Source: CAYSPS01 sp964432975
Lineage (GTDB): Bacteria; Babelota; Babeliae; Babelales; UBA12409
Direction of reading: 5' to 3'
Assembly (NCBI GenBank): GCA_964432975.1
Contig: CAYSPS010000036.1
Coordinates: forward strand, 1-6,006
DNA length: 6,006 bases
Part shown: piece after piece, positions 1-6,006 of the stretch
Numbering within the stretch: position 1 is the stretch's first letter
How the letters are laid out: every line of letters begins with the position of its first letter
Position numbers and translations under genes: made by a program
The notes under the pieces: model-generated
The model's database searches: none
Told to the model about the DNA's origin: nothing
Seen by the model: only the letters and a program-made list of their open reading frames with translations

Positions 1-27
1 AAGCGAAACAGCTCAGGCTCTTTTGAT

Positions 28-49
28 GCTCGGTCGCTTGCGGCCGAGC
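28..49 (-). other. GC-rich stem-loop just after the stop of the 112-residue gene
   Basis: GCTCGG at 28-33 is the exact reverse complement of CCGAGC at 44-49. Three more inner pairs (one of them G-T) give a 9-pair stem with a four-base CTTG loop. It starts about three bases after the TGA stop of the minus-strand gene at 53-391. The bases that follow on that strand read ATCAAAA, so there is no U-run, and an ordinary intrinsic terminator is unlikely. It could be a 3' end that protects the message, a Rho-linked site, or chance. Nothing else is recognisable in the first 52 bases. Confidence 0.4.
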
Positions 50-52
50 TCT

Positions 53-391
53 TCACCTTTTGCTCCAAGACGTCGATCCCTCGCCTGTAGTTACGCCGAT
101 TATGCGTCCGACGTCATAATTGCCAATGTATGAAGACGCAGTTTCTGCACAAAAACCACAAATATTATCCTCCGTTACTTTATCAAGTTCCATCGATTGG
201 CCAACGAGCTTGGACGAGTCAAGGTCGTAGTATCCTAATTTATCGTCTGTGAGAGCTCTCAACTCCCATTGTATAGCGTTTTCTGCAGCGCACAGAACGC
301 TTTTACTATCCATTAAAGCTTCTTTAAAAGTTATTGCGCTGATTCCAAAAACGATGGTGCTGATTAGGGCAAATAATATTAACCTCTTCAT
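53..391 (-). CDS. Small exported protein of unknown function (112 aa)
   Basis: I do not recognise the family. The protein begins MKRLILFALI and has a hydrophobic core over residues 4-20 ending in I-S-A (17-19), a plausible signal peptidase I site. The mature part would be about 93 residues, acidic to neutral, with no second membrane segment. It has cysteines at 34, 78 and 81; the last two form a C-G-F-C pair that could make a disulfide or bind metal, and the mature protein is predicted to be outside the cytoplasm. The reading frame stays open upstream to a GTG at 490, which would add 33 residues. The ATG at 391 is preferred because AAAGGAG lies at 397-403, five bases before it, and because only this start puts the signal peptide at the N-terminus. 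The stop is TGA at 53-55. The gene stands about 200 bases downstream of sufS on the same strand, so read-through from sufS is possible. That it is a real exported protein is fairly secure; its role is unknown. Confidence 0.72.
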   Translation of the reverse strand: MKRLILFALISTIVFGISAITFKEALMDSKSVLCAAENAIQWELRALTDDKLGYYDLDSSKLVGQSMELDKVTEDNICGFCAETASSYIGNYDVGRIIGVTTGEGSTSWSKR

Positions 392-396
392 ATAAA

Positions 397-403
397 CTCC
401 TTT
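397..403 (-). promoter_or_regulatory. Ribosome binding site that fixes the start of the 112-residue gene
   Basis: On the minus strand AAAGGAG is followed by five bases (TTTAT) and then ATG. This is the best Shine-Dalgarno match in this leader. It decides for the ATG at 391 over the upstream GTG at 490 in the same frame. Confidence 0.75.
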
Positions 404-412
404 TTTATATCT

Positions 413-434
413 CTCGACAATTACGGGCGTCGAG
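413..434 (-). repeat. Leader inverted repeat, proximal (6-bp arms)
   Basis: CTCGAC at 413-418 and GTCGAG at 429-434 are perfect reverse complements separated by ten bases. If transcribed leftward, the stem would end about ten bases before the ribosome binding site at 397-403. It could be a leader hairpin affecting translation, or a dyad bound by a regulator. The arms are short, so chance is not excluded. Confidence 0.35.
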
Positions 435-451
435 TTTGCCTCTTGATACTC

Positions 452-478
452 GTTAAGCCCCCCTTTCAAAAGCTTAAC
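452..478 (-). repeat. Leader inverted repeat, distal (7-bp arms)
   Basis: GTTAAGC at 452-458 and GCTTAAC at 472-478 are perfect reverse complements with a 13-base spacer that holds a C-run on the plus strand (G-run on the minus strand). No U-run follows on either strand, so it does not look like an intrinsic terminator. With the repeat at 413-434 it makes two consecutive potential hairpins in the leader of the 112-residue gene. The stretch 392-591 otherwise holds no supported gene. Its other visible features are four ACT repeats at 501-512 and an AT-rich segment at about 521-545. Confidence 0.35.
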
Positions 479-591
479 CATAACTTTCACTTACAATCAT
501 ACTACTACTACTAAAGCAAGGGTTTTAAAATTTTTAAGATTTTCAACTATGGATATGTGGTGACAGGCGCCTTGAATGGTGCCAGAAGCTT

Positions 592-1806
592 TTATGTTTT
601 TTGACAAAGTTTTTTAAGCCCTGCTATCACCAATTCGACATCTTCACGTGTGTTGTAGCAGTGAAAGCTGATACGAACGCTTGCCGAAATCCCGAGATGT
701 TCGTGAAGATATTGTGCGCATTGTTGTCCAGCTCGCACTGCAATACGAGGCGTTTGCTCATCAAGAGCTGCGGCAACATCATGTGCATGAATACCATCTA
801 CAATAAAACTGATCAGATGTCCGTATTCTTTTAAATGTTCAACTTCACCCAGAATTCTTATGCGAGCAATAGTTTGTAGCTCTTGAAGAGTGTAGTGCAT
901 CAGCTGTTGTTCATGTCTGCGCAAAGTTTGCCAGCCAATTTCGTGTTCCAAAAAATAGAGGGCCTGTTCCAGCCCGATCGCTTGTGCAATCGGTGGGGTG
1001 CCAGCCTCAAAACGATGGGGTGCCGGCAGCCATTCTGGTGGTGTTGATGTTGCATTTTGAACCATTCCACCACCCAACTGATATGGTTGCATGTCGTGAA
1101 ATTTTTTATTGACGTACAACACGCCGATTCCCGTTGGGCCGAGTGCCTTGTGTCCAGAAAATGCCAAAAAATCTACACCTAATTTTTGTATGTTTAATTT
1201 TTGATGCGATGCAGATTGCGCTGCATCAATTACGACAACAGCCCCAACCGTATGTGCAAGCTGAGTTATGGCTGCAATGTCATTGATGGTGCCCAATACG
1301 TTTGATGCATGCGTGATGGCAACGATCTTTGTTTTCGTGCTTAAAAGCTTTTTATATGCATCTAAATCAAATAATCCGGTAGTTGTACATGGTGCGATGA
1401 CAAGTTGCGCCCCACACTCGCGAGCAAGCCATTGCCATGGCAATATGTTTGAGTGGTGTTCCATGGCGCTTACGATAATCTCATCACCTGGTTTAGTCGT
1501 TTGCCGCCCATAGGTGCTGGCAATTGCGTTAATACCAGCAGTAGTTCCAGGAGTAAAAATGATTTCTTGCGCGAGCGCGCCAAGCGTGGCGGCGATATTG
1601 GTACGTGCTTGTTCATAAAGTTGCGTTGCCTGTTCACCACTGCGATATGAACCGCGATGTATTGGCGCATTTTCATGTGCATAAAAATCGCGCATGCGAT
1701 TGATTACGCAGTGAGGTTTATGCGCTGTTGCCGCACTATCAAGATAAATATATGGTTCCTTGATGTTAAAAATAGGAAAGTAATGACGAAAGTTGTGTGC
1801 GTTCAT
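592..1806 (-). CDS. sufS: SufS-type cysteine desulfurase (class II, PLP-dependent)
   Basis: The enzyme takes sulfur from L-cysteine, leaving alanine, and holds it as a persulfide for iron-sulfur cluster assembly in the cytoplasm. At 404 residues it is full length for SufS/CsdA. Visible landmarks are the N-terminal Y-L-D-S-A-A-T (21-27), H-R-G (50-52), the G-T-T-A-G-I-N cofactor loop (87-93), E-H-H-S-N (116-120) with the histidine that stacks on PLP, D-A-A-Q (194-197), S-G-H-K (217-220) with the PLP Schiff-base lysine K220, R-F-E-A-G-T (265-270), and the active-site loop R-A-G-Q-Q-C-A-Q with C363 as persulfide cysteine. The short loop around this cysteine separates class II SufS from IscS/NifS. 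Family members usually read HHC there and often have proline after CAQ; this one has QQC and then tyrosine. The ATG at 1806 agrees with the family N-terminus but has no clear Shine-Dalgarno. It lies 10 bases after the stop of the upstream gene, which suggests translational coupling. No SufU, SufE or SufBCD gene is in the window. Family assignment is very secure; the SufS rather than CsdA label rests on similarity only. Confidence 0.93.
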   Translation of the reverse strand: MNAHNFRHYFPIFNIKEPYIYLDSAATAHKPHCVINRMRDFYAHENAPIHRGSYRSGEQATQLYEQARTNIAATLGALAQEIIFTPGTTAGINAIASTYGRQTTKPGDEIIVSAMEHHSNILPWQWLARECGAQLVIAPCTTTGLFDLDAYKKLLSTKTKIVAITHASNVLGTINDIAAITQLAHTVGAVVVIDAAQSASHQKLNIQKLGVDFLAFSGHKALGPTGIGVLYVNKKFHDMQPYQLGGGMVQNATSTPPEWLPAPHRFEAGTPPIAQAIGLEQALYFLEHEIGWQTLRRHEQQLMHYTLQELQTIARIRILGEVEHLKEYGHLISFIVDGIHAHDVAAALDEQTPRIAVRAGQQCAQYLHEHLGISASVRISFHCYNTREDVELVIAGLKKLCQKT

Positions 1807-1816
1807 GGCTTGGTGC

Positions 1817-2245
1817 TCAGTACATAGATTCGATTCTCAAGATTGTTTCTTTTTTTATTTGCAAAGCTCTCTGGGCTTCTCGGCGTCCTGCTGCACGTAG
1901 GTAATAAGGGCGTATGAGGCAAACCCAACCAAGTCCAAGTGCTCGTGGAATGGTGTAAAGGTCACCAGCTATTCGCCTAAAAGAAGGGTTGGGCGAACTA
2001 AGATCTTGGATTAAAGGCATGCTGCCAATTATGGTAACAAATGCGGTTAAAACTCCTGCGCAACAACCATCAGTACATTCTTCTAAGTTAATTGCTCGTA
2101 TTTGATTATCAAGTCGCGTGATTTGTGCGATTGCGCGATGATGCGTAGTCCAGTGCTGCGCCCACTGCCTGCGCTGATTCATGCCAAAAATGGTTGGCGT
2201 TATACAAAAAGTTGTAAAAAGAGATATAAAAAATGTGTTTTTCAT
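1817..2245 (-). CDS. Exported or membrane protein of unknown function (142 aa), upstream of sufS
   Basis: I do not recognise the family. The N-terminus MKNTFFISLF and the hydrophobic stretch to about residue 21 form a clear signal peptide, with a possible cut after I-F-G (19-21). A basic, helix-prone part follows (about 25-55), then an E-C-T-D-G-C-C segment with cysteines 57, 61 and 62. Next come a hydrophobic stretch at about 63-79 that could span the membrane, a proline- and glycine-containing hydrophobic patch at about 99-117, and a highly charged C-terminal helix (about 117-140). AGGA at 2254-2257, eight bases before the ATG, supports the start. A matched -35/-10 pair lies just upstream. 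The TGA stop is 10 bases from the sufS start on the same strand, so the two are probably cotranscribed. A role tied to sulfur or iron-sulfur metabolism cannot be claimed from position alone: the predicted export argues against direct contact with cytoplasmic SufS. Confidence is for a real exported or membrane protein. Confidence 0.7.
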   Translation of the reverse strand: MKNTFFISLFTTFCITPTIFGMNQRRQWAQHWTTHHRAIAQITRLDNQIRAINLEECTDGCCAGVLTAFVTIIGSMPLIQDLSSPNPSFRRIAGDLYTIPRALGLGWVCLIRPYYLRAAGRREAQRALQIKKETILRIESMY

Positions 2246-2264
2246 AGAAAAAATCCTGTTTTTT

Positions 2265-2273
2265 TGCTATAAT
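2265..2273 (+). promoter_or_regulatory. Extended -10 promoter for lon
   Basis: TGCTATAAT at 2265-2273 is a perfect -10 hexamer (2268-2273) with the TGn extension. The -35 position about 17 bases upstream (around 2245-2250, TAGAAA) is poor, which the extended -10 can offset. Transcription would start near 2280, giving a leader of roughly 38 bases before the lon ATG. It overlaps the opposite promoter. I saw no CIRCE inverted repeat or obvious heat-shock sigma element here. Confidence 0.6.
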
Positions 2274-2276
2274 TTT

Positions 2277-2305
2277 AGTATATATAGAAAAATAAAAATT
2301 GATAA
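2277..2305 (-). promoter_or_regulatory. Promoter for the 142-residue gene and probably sufS
   Basis: Read on the minus strand, TTATCA (2300-2305) is followed after exactly 17 bases by TATACT (2277-2282). The match to consensus is four of six and five of six. Transcription would start near 2270, about 25 bases before the ATG at 2245. The -10 lies four bases from the lon -10 on the other strand. Confidence 0.55.
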
Positions 2306-2307
2306 GT

Positions 2308-2311
2308 AGGA
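2308..2311 (+). promoter_or_regulatory. Ribosome binding site of lon
   Basis: AGGA is followed by six bases and then the ATG at 2318. It favours this start over the in-frame ATG at 2345, which has no comparable site. Confidence 0.6.
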
Positions 2312-2317
2312 AATAAA

Positions 2318-4714
2318 ATGGACAACGGGAGTATTGACTCCAATATGCATCGTGAGCTCGATTTACTGCCACTTTTACCACTTAAGAATGTTGTTTTGTT
2401 GCCCAAAAGCATTATTCCTATTATTGTTGGACGGCAAACTTCTATTGATGCTGTTGAGCATGCTCTTAAGCATGATAAGTCTATTTTTGTTACTGCGCAA
2501 AAACGTCCAGATACCGAACATCCGAGCGGCGAAGATGTTTTTTCGTATGGTACCCGGTCGACTATTTTACAAGTGATGCGCATGCCTAATAGGGCACTTA
2601 AAATTTTGGTAGAGGGTATTTGCCGTGCACGTATTATTAAAACCGTGAGTGTTGAGAGTTTTATTGGTGTTGTGCATGAAGATGTTCTTACGGTTGGTGT
2701 TGGCACGGGTAAGGAAAAGGATTTTGAAGCTGTTTGGCGCCATATCAAAGAGCTTTATTCGCAATATGCACAATTGAACGAGCGCGTGCCGAACGATTTA
2801 ATTCAAACGATTCGATCAAGCGAGGATATTGATTATATTGCTGACACTATTGCCGTTCATCTTAATTTATCGTTTGATGATCGCCAGGCCATTTTGGAGC
2901 AGGCACATCTTAAAAAACGTCTTCACAGATTGGCATACTTACTGCAAAGAGAAATTGATATTTTAAAAACAGAACAGCGCATCCAGCAGCAAGTTCAAAA
3001 ACAAGTAGAGAAAAATCAACGCGAGTATTATTTGACCGAACAGATCAAAGCAATAAACAAAGAGCTTGGTCGTGAAGACCATTTGGCTGAAGTTAATGAA
3101 TTGCGTGAGCAGGCAAAAAAAGTTGGTTTTTCTCCTGAAGCGCAGGAGCGCTTTGATCGTGAATTGCGTAAGCTTGAACAGATGCAGCCATTTTCAGCAG
3201 AAGCTGTTGTGAGCCGAAATTATATTGATTGGCTTCTTGCTATTCCATGGCGCAAAACGAGCAAAGATGCTCTGTCTCTGGTGCAAGCAGAAAAAGTTTT
3301 GAATACCAGCCATTCAGGTCTTAAACAACCGAAAGAGCGTATTTTAGAATTTATCGCAGCAAAGAAGTTTTCTAAGTCACTAAAAAAAGCGCCGATAATC
3401 TGCTTTGTTGGACCGCCGGGAGTGGGCAAAACGTCGCTTGCAAGTGCTATTGCTCGCAGTGTTGGACGGGAATTTGTACGCATTTCTTTAGGTGGCGTCA
3501 AAGATGAGGCTGAGATTCGCGGTCATCGACGTACGTATATTGGTGCAATGCCCGGAAAAATTATTCAAGCGTTGCGTAAAACTAAGACGGTCAATCCCGT
3601 TATGTTACTCGATGAGGTTGATAAACTTTCTCACGATTTTACCGGTGATCCGTCGGCGGCGCTTCTTGAAGTATTGGATGCTGATCAAAATCATACATTT
3701 GTCGATCATTACTTGGACGTTGAGTACGATTTGTCCAAAATTATGTTCATTGCAACGGCCAACGTGTTTGAAAATATTCCTTATCCGCTTCTTGATCGCA
3801 TGGAGATTATCACACTCTCTGGTTATACCGTAGAAGAAAAACTTGAGATTGCGCAAAATTTTTTATTGCCCAAGAAATTAGCTGAGCATGCGTTGACCAA
3901 AGTACAATTTAAATTACCGGCGTCCATTATTACACTTTTAATTAATGATTACACAAAAGAAGCTGGTGTGCGACAACTGGAGCGTGTCATTGCGAAGCTC
4001 ATGCGCAAAGCAATTCAAGAATTGCTTAAAAATTCGCACAAAACCCTGACGGTTACTGAAGATCTTGTTGTGCAGTGGCTTGGACAAACAAAGTATAAAC
4101 CAACGCTGCTTGAGGGGACGGTGCAACCCATTGGGCTTGCGCGGGGGTTGGCGTGGACCGAGTTTGGTGGTGATGTGCTTGAAATTGAAACGACATTCTT
4201 TCCCGGAAAAGGTAATTTGACGTTGACAGGGCAGATGGGTGAGGTTATGCAAGAATCTGCTCAAGCTGCGTTGAGTTATGTGAGGTCGCAGGCGAGTGCG
4301 CTTGGCATCAAAAAAAGTATGTTTTCAGCAAATGATATTCACGTACATATTCCCGAAGGTGCAACGCCGAAAGATGGACCATCTGCTGGGATAACTATTG
4401 CATGCGCATTAATTTCAAGTCTTACTCGTACACCGATTCGCTCTGGGGTTGCCATGACCGGCGAAATTACTTTGCGTGGACGCGTTTTGCCTGTTGGTGG
4501 TCTTAAAGAAAAAATATTAGCTGCGCGTCGGTATGGTTTGAAAACTGTTATTGTGCCTAAAGAAAATGCATCTGATGTACAAGAAGAGTTAAAAGATATA
4601 GATCATGGCGTTGATCTTAAGTTTGTAAGTACGCTTGATGAAGTGATGCCGCATGTTCTTACCACAAATCCAATGCAGCCTAAAATGAAACTTTCACTTT
4701 TTACTACAAAGTAA
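2318..4714 (+). CDS. lon: ATP-dependent protease LonA
   Basis: Lon is a cytoplasmic homohexameric AAA+ serine protease that unfolds and degrades misfolded and short-lived regulatory proteins. This copy is complete at 798 residues (E. coli Lon has 784). The N-terminal substrate-binding domain begins at L-L-P-L-K-N (19-24) and runs to about 200, followed by a charged coiled coil (about 210-250). The ATPase part shows Walker A G-P-P-G-V-G-K-T (365-372), Walker B L-L-D-E with D432 and E433, sensor-1 N482, arginine finger R494 and sensor-2 R552. The protease domain shows the P-K-D-G-P-S-A-G signature with S689 and the partner K732, 43 residues apart as in E. coli (S679, K722). All key residues are intact, so it should be active. 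The ATG at 2318 is chosen because AGGA at 2308-2311 lies six bases before it; an in-frame ATG at 2345 lacks that support. The C-terminus ends in a short basic tail. It is divergent from the 142-residue gene and convergent with wecB. Confidence 0.97.
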   Translation: MDNGSIDSNMHRELDLLPLLPLKNVVLLPKSIIPIIVGRQTSIDAVEHALKHDKSIFVTAQKRPDTEHPSGEDVFSYGTRSTILQVMRMPNRALKILVEGICRARIIKTVSVESFIGVVHEDVLTVGVGTGKEKDFEAVWRHIKELYSQYAQLNERVPNDLIQTIRSSEDIDYIADTIAVHLNLSFDDRQAILEQAHLKKRLHRLAYLLQREIDILKTEQRIQQQVQKQVEKNQREYYLTEQIKAINKELGREDHLAEVNELREQAKKVGFSPEAQERFDRELRKLEQMQPFSAEAVVSRNYIDWLLAIPWRKTSKDALSLVQAEKVLNTSHSGLKQPKERILEFIAAKKFSKSLKKAPIICFVGPPGVGKTSLASAIARSVGREFVRISLGGVKDEAEIRGHRRTYIGAMPGKIIQALRKTKTVNPVMLLDEVDKLSHDFTGDPSAALLEVLDADQNHTFVDHYLDVEYDLSKIMFIATANVFENIPYPLLDRMEIITLSGYTVEEKLEIAQNFLLPKKLAEHALTKVQFKLPASIITLLINDYTKEAGVRQLERVIAKLMRKAIQELLKNSHKTLTVTEDLVVQWLGQTKYKPTLLEGTVQPIGLARGLAWTEFGGDVLEIETTFFPGKGNLTLTGQMGEVMQESAQAALSYVRSQASALGIKKSMFSANDIHVHIPEGATPKDGPSAGITIACALISSLTRTPIRSGVAMTGEITLRGRVLPVGGLKEKILAARRYGLKTVIVPKENASDVQEELKDIDHGVDLKFVSTLDEVMPHVLTTNPMQPKMKLSLFTTK

Positions 4715-4722
4715 AAGTTTTT
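4696..4722 (+). terminator. Weak AT-rich terminator candidate at the end of lon
   Basis: ACTTTTTAC (4696-4704) can pair with GTAAAAGT (4711-4718) as eight base pairs with one bulged T and a six-base loop, followed by a run of Ts that ends at 4722. The stem overlaps the lon stop codon. It has only two G-C pairs, so as an intrinsic terminator it would be weak. A second small dyad, ACCA/TGGT, follows at 4723-4735 in the 29-base gap to wecB. Either may serve the two converging genes. Confidence 0.3.
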
Positions 4723-4743
4723 ACCATATTTTGGTGAAAATTA

Positions 4744-5874
4744 TTAGTGCTTGAAGTAATGCGCAATAATGTTAGCGATTTGTGTAGCTGCCGTGCCATC
4801 GCCATATATGTGTTGGTCGCAATGATTGATGTTTTTTTGATGCATGCGTGAATTAATTGCCTGGACGATAGCTTCTTTGTTTGTGCCAACAAGGTTGGCA
4901 AAGCCGGCATGGATACCTTCGGGGCGTTCTGTTTCATTTCTGAGTATCAACACGTGCTGTCCGAGGGTTACTCCTTCCTCTTGAATGCCGCCAGAATCAG
5001 TAGCAATAATATCTGCATGTAAAATCATGAATATCATGTCTACATAATTAAGCGGTTTAATAATTTTTATGTTTTGTATTATATGTAATTGTGCTTGGTG
5101 TATCGCATCTTGTACCTGTGGATTTGGGTGCGCCGGATAGACAACATAAAGATTTTTATGCTGTTGCGTTGCTTGTTTGATGCCAGCATAAATAGCGCAC
5201 AAACCATCGCCAAAAGATTCACGCCGATGTGCGGTAAGGAGCAGTAATTTTGAATTCTTTTCTTGTATTTTTTGAACAATGTTTTGCACGTTCTGAGAAA
5301 CTGATACTGTTTGCTGTAAAATTTTTTCTTTAATCTGCAACAGCGCATCAACAATCGTGTTTCCTGTTTGAAAAATTGTGTGTTTATCGATTTTTTCTGC
5401 AAGCAAATTTTGTACAGCATGATTTGTTGGTGCAAAGTTGAACTGTGAGATGACGCTAATAAATTTTCGATTGGCTTCTTCTGGAAATGGCAATGCGATG
5501 TTTCCTGTGCGAAGCCCTGCTTCAACGTGTGCTACGGGAACATGTGCATAAAATGCCGCAAGTGCTCCGATAAAAGCCGTTGTTGTATCTCCTTGTACCA
5601 CGACAAGTGCTGGGCGATATTTTTCCAGAACGGCTCGCATTTTTTCAAGAAGTGTGCTGGTCAGATAAAACAAATTTTGATTTCGCTTCATAACAGTTAA
5701 ATTGACATCTGGTACAAGATTGAAAATGGCAAGAGCTTCTGTTAAAAGCTCTTTATGCTGCCCGGTTGCGCATAAAATAACAGGAAGTTTTTTGCGTTTA
5801 AGTGCATGGTAGAGAGGAGCTAATTTAATAACTTCTGGTCGTGTTCCAGCGATCAAAAGAGCTGACTGATGCAC
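4744..5874 (-). CDS. wecB: UDP-N-acetylglucosamine 2-epimerase (non-hydrolysing)
   Basis: The enzyme interconverts UDP-GlcNAc and UDP-ManNAc in the cytoplasm and so supplies ManNAc or its derivatives for cell-surface polysaccharides. The 376 residues match the usual family length and the two-Rossmann-fold (GT-B-like) plan. Visible landmarks are G-T-R-P-E (10-14), T-G-Q-H (37-40), V-Q-G-D-T-T (93-98), H-V-E-A-G-L-R (116-122), F-P-E-E-A-N-R (130-136), G-N-T-I-V-D (171-176), T-A-H-R-R-E (214-219), Y-P-A-H-P-N (246-251) and the nucleotide-binding D-S-G-G-I-Q-E-E (293-300). D96, E118, E132 and H216 line up with E. coli WecB D95, E117, E131 and H213, so it should be active. The start codon is GTG, supported by GGGGAG five bases upstream and by the sequence beginning correctly at the first beta strand. 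The usual partner, UDP-ManNAc dehydrogenase WecC, is not in the window, so the final product is unknown. A hydrolysing bifunctional type is unlikely because no kinase domain is attached. Confidence 0.93.
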   Translation of the reverse strand: MHQSALLIAGTRPEVIKLAPLYHALKRKKLPVILCATGQHKELLTEALAIFNLVPDVNLTVMKRNQNLFYLTSTLLEKMRAVLEKYRPALVVVQGDTTTAFIGALAAFYAHVPVAHVEAGLRTGNIALPFPEEANRKFISVISQFNFAPTNHAVQNLLAEKIDKHTIFQTGNTIVDALLQIKEKILQQTVSVSQNVQNIVQKIQEKNSKLLLLTAHRRESFGDGLCAIYAGIKQATQQHKNLYVVYPAHPNPQVQDAIHQAQLHIIQNIKIIKPLNYVDMIFMILHADIIATDSGGIQEEGVTLGQHVLILRNETERPEGIHAGFANLVGTNKEAIVQAINSRMHQKNINHCDQHIYGDGTAATQIANIIAHYFKH

Positions 5875-5879
5875 GTGTT

Positions 5880-5885
5880 CTCCCC
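5880..5885 (-). promoter_or_regulatory. Strong ribosome binding site deciding the GTG start of wecB
   Basis: On the minus strand GGGGAG is followed by AACAC and then GTG. The spacing of five bases and the lack of any nearby in-frame ATG decide for the GTG start at 5874. Confidence 0.7.
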
Positions 5886-5943
5886 GTAAAAATGAATTTT
5901 AATACGAACTTAAGCAATCATGACCATAATTACGTGAGTTAAA

Positions 5944-5952
5944 AGTATAACA
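5944..5952 (-). promoter_or_regulatory. Extended -10 promoter for wecB
   Basis: The minus strand reads TGTTATACT here, a five-of-six -10 hexamer with the TGn extension. The -35 at 17-base spacing (5967-5972, GTTAGA) is poor. Transcription would start near 5937, giving a leader of about 60 bases. No other feature was seen between the wecB start and the end of the window at 6006. Confidence 0.45.
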
Positions 5953-6006
5953 TAACGCGAACTCGATCTAACGAGCAAGAAGAGATTGATCACAAAATAG
6001 CGCAAT

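Noticed and set aside
1..52. A tRNA or other structured RNA at the left edge
   Set aside because: There are several short complementary segments, but no cloverleaf, T-loop motif or CCA end could be fitted.
392..490. A 33-residue N-terminal extension of the 112-residue protein from a GTG at 490
   Set aside because: It would bury the signal peptide inside the protein, and the ATG at 391 has a far better ribosome binding site.
499..512. ACT triplet run as a microsatellite or CRISPR-like repeat
   Set aside because: Only four triplets with no spacers or further copies; too short to mean anything.
566..583. Hairpin GGCGCC/GGTGCC between the 112-residue gene and sufS as a terminator
   Set aside because: On the minus strand, where sufS is transcribed, one pair becomes an A-C mismatch and no U-run follows. 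On the plus strand it pairs better, but no gene reads into it.
2109..2381. A minus-strand open frame of 90 codons across the lon promoter region
   Set aside because: It overlaps the promoters, the start of lon and the 142-residue gene in another frame, and its composition looks like a translated AT-rich intergenic stretch.
3492..3833. A 113-codon plus-strand frame inside lon
   Set aside because: It lies wholly within the conserved ATPase domain of lon in a shifted frame and shows no domain of its own.
5079..5525. A 148-codon minus-strand frame inside wecB
   Set aside because: It is a shifted frame of the conserved epimerase; its lysine- and glutamine-rich product shows no recognisable motif.

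Overview
The window reads as ordinary bacterial chromosome, moderately AT-rich by eye, with tightly packed genes and the standard code (TGA and TAA both act as stops). It carries three recognisable housekeeping genes and two small unrecognised genes with signal peptides. The mix of full-length core enzymes and short orphan exported proteins suggests a little-studied lineage. Candidatus Dependentiae (TM6) or a similar host-associated phylum is a guess from general style only; no marker gene here fixes the taxonomy.

Layout, left to right. A minus-strand gene at 53-391 encodes a 112-residue exported protein of unknown function. It has a strong ribosome binding site and a leader with two perfect inverted repeats. 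About 200 bases to its right ends a minus-strand pair: a 142-residue exported protein with a cysteine cluster (1817-2245), followed after 10 bases by a SufS-type cysteine desulfurase (592-1806). The pair shares one direction and probably one promoter. The 72 bases between the pair and the rightward lon gene (2318-4714) hold overlapping promoters for the two directions. lon encodes a complete LonA ATP-dependent protease. It converges, with a 29-base gap, on a minus-strand wecB-type UDP-N-acetylglucosamine 2-epimerase (4744-5874). That gene starts at GTG behind a GGGGAG ribosome binding site and has an extended -10 promoter in the last 130 bases.

The genes do not form one pathway. SufS supplies sulfur for iron-sulfur clusters, Lon removes damaged and regulatory proteins, and WecB makes UDP-ManNAc for surface polysaccharide. 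No mobile element, CRISPR array, tRNA or rRNA was seen. I found no convincing new system. The items most worth a second look are the overlapping promoters in front of lon, the altered SufS active-site loop (QQC in place of HHC), the unknown gene coupled to sufS, and the structured leader of the 112-residue gene.
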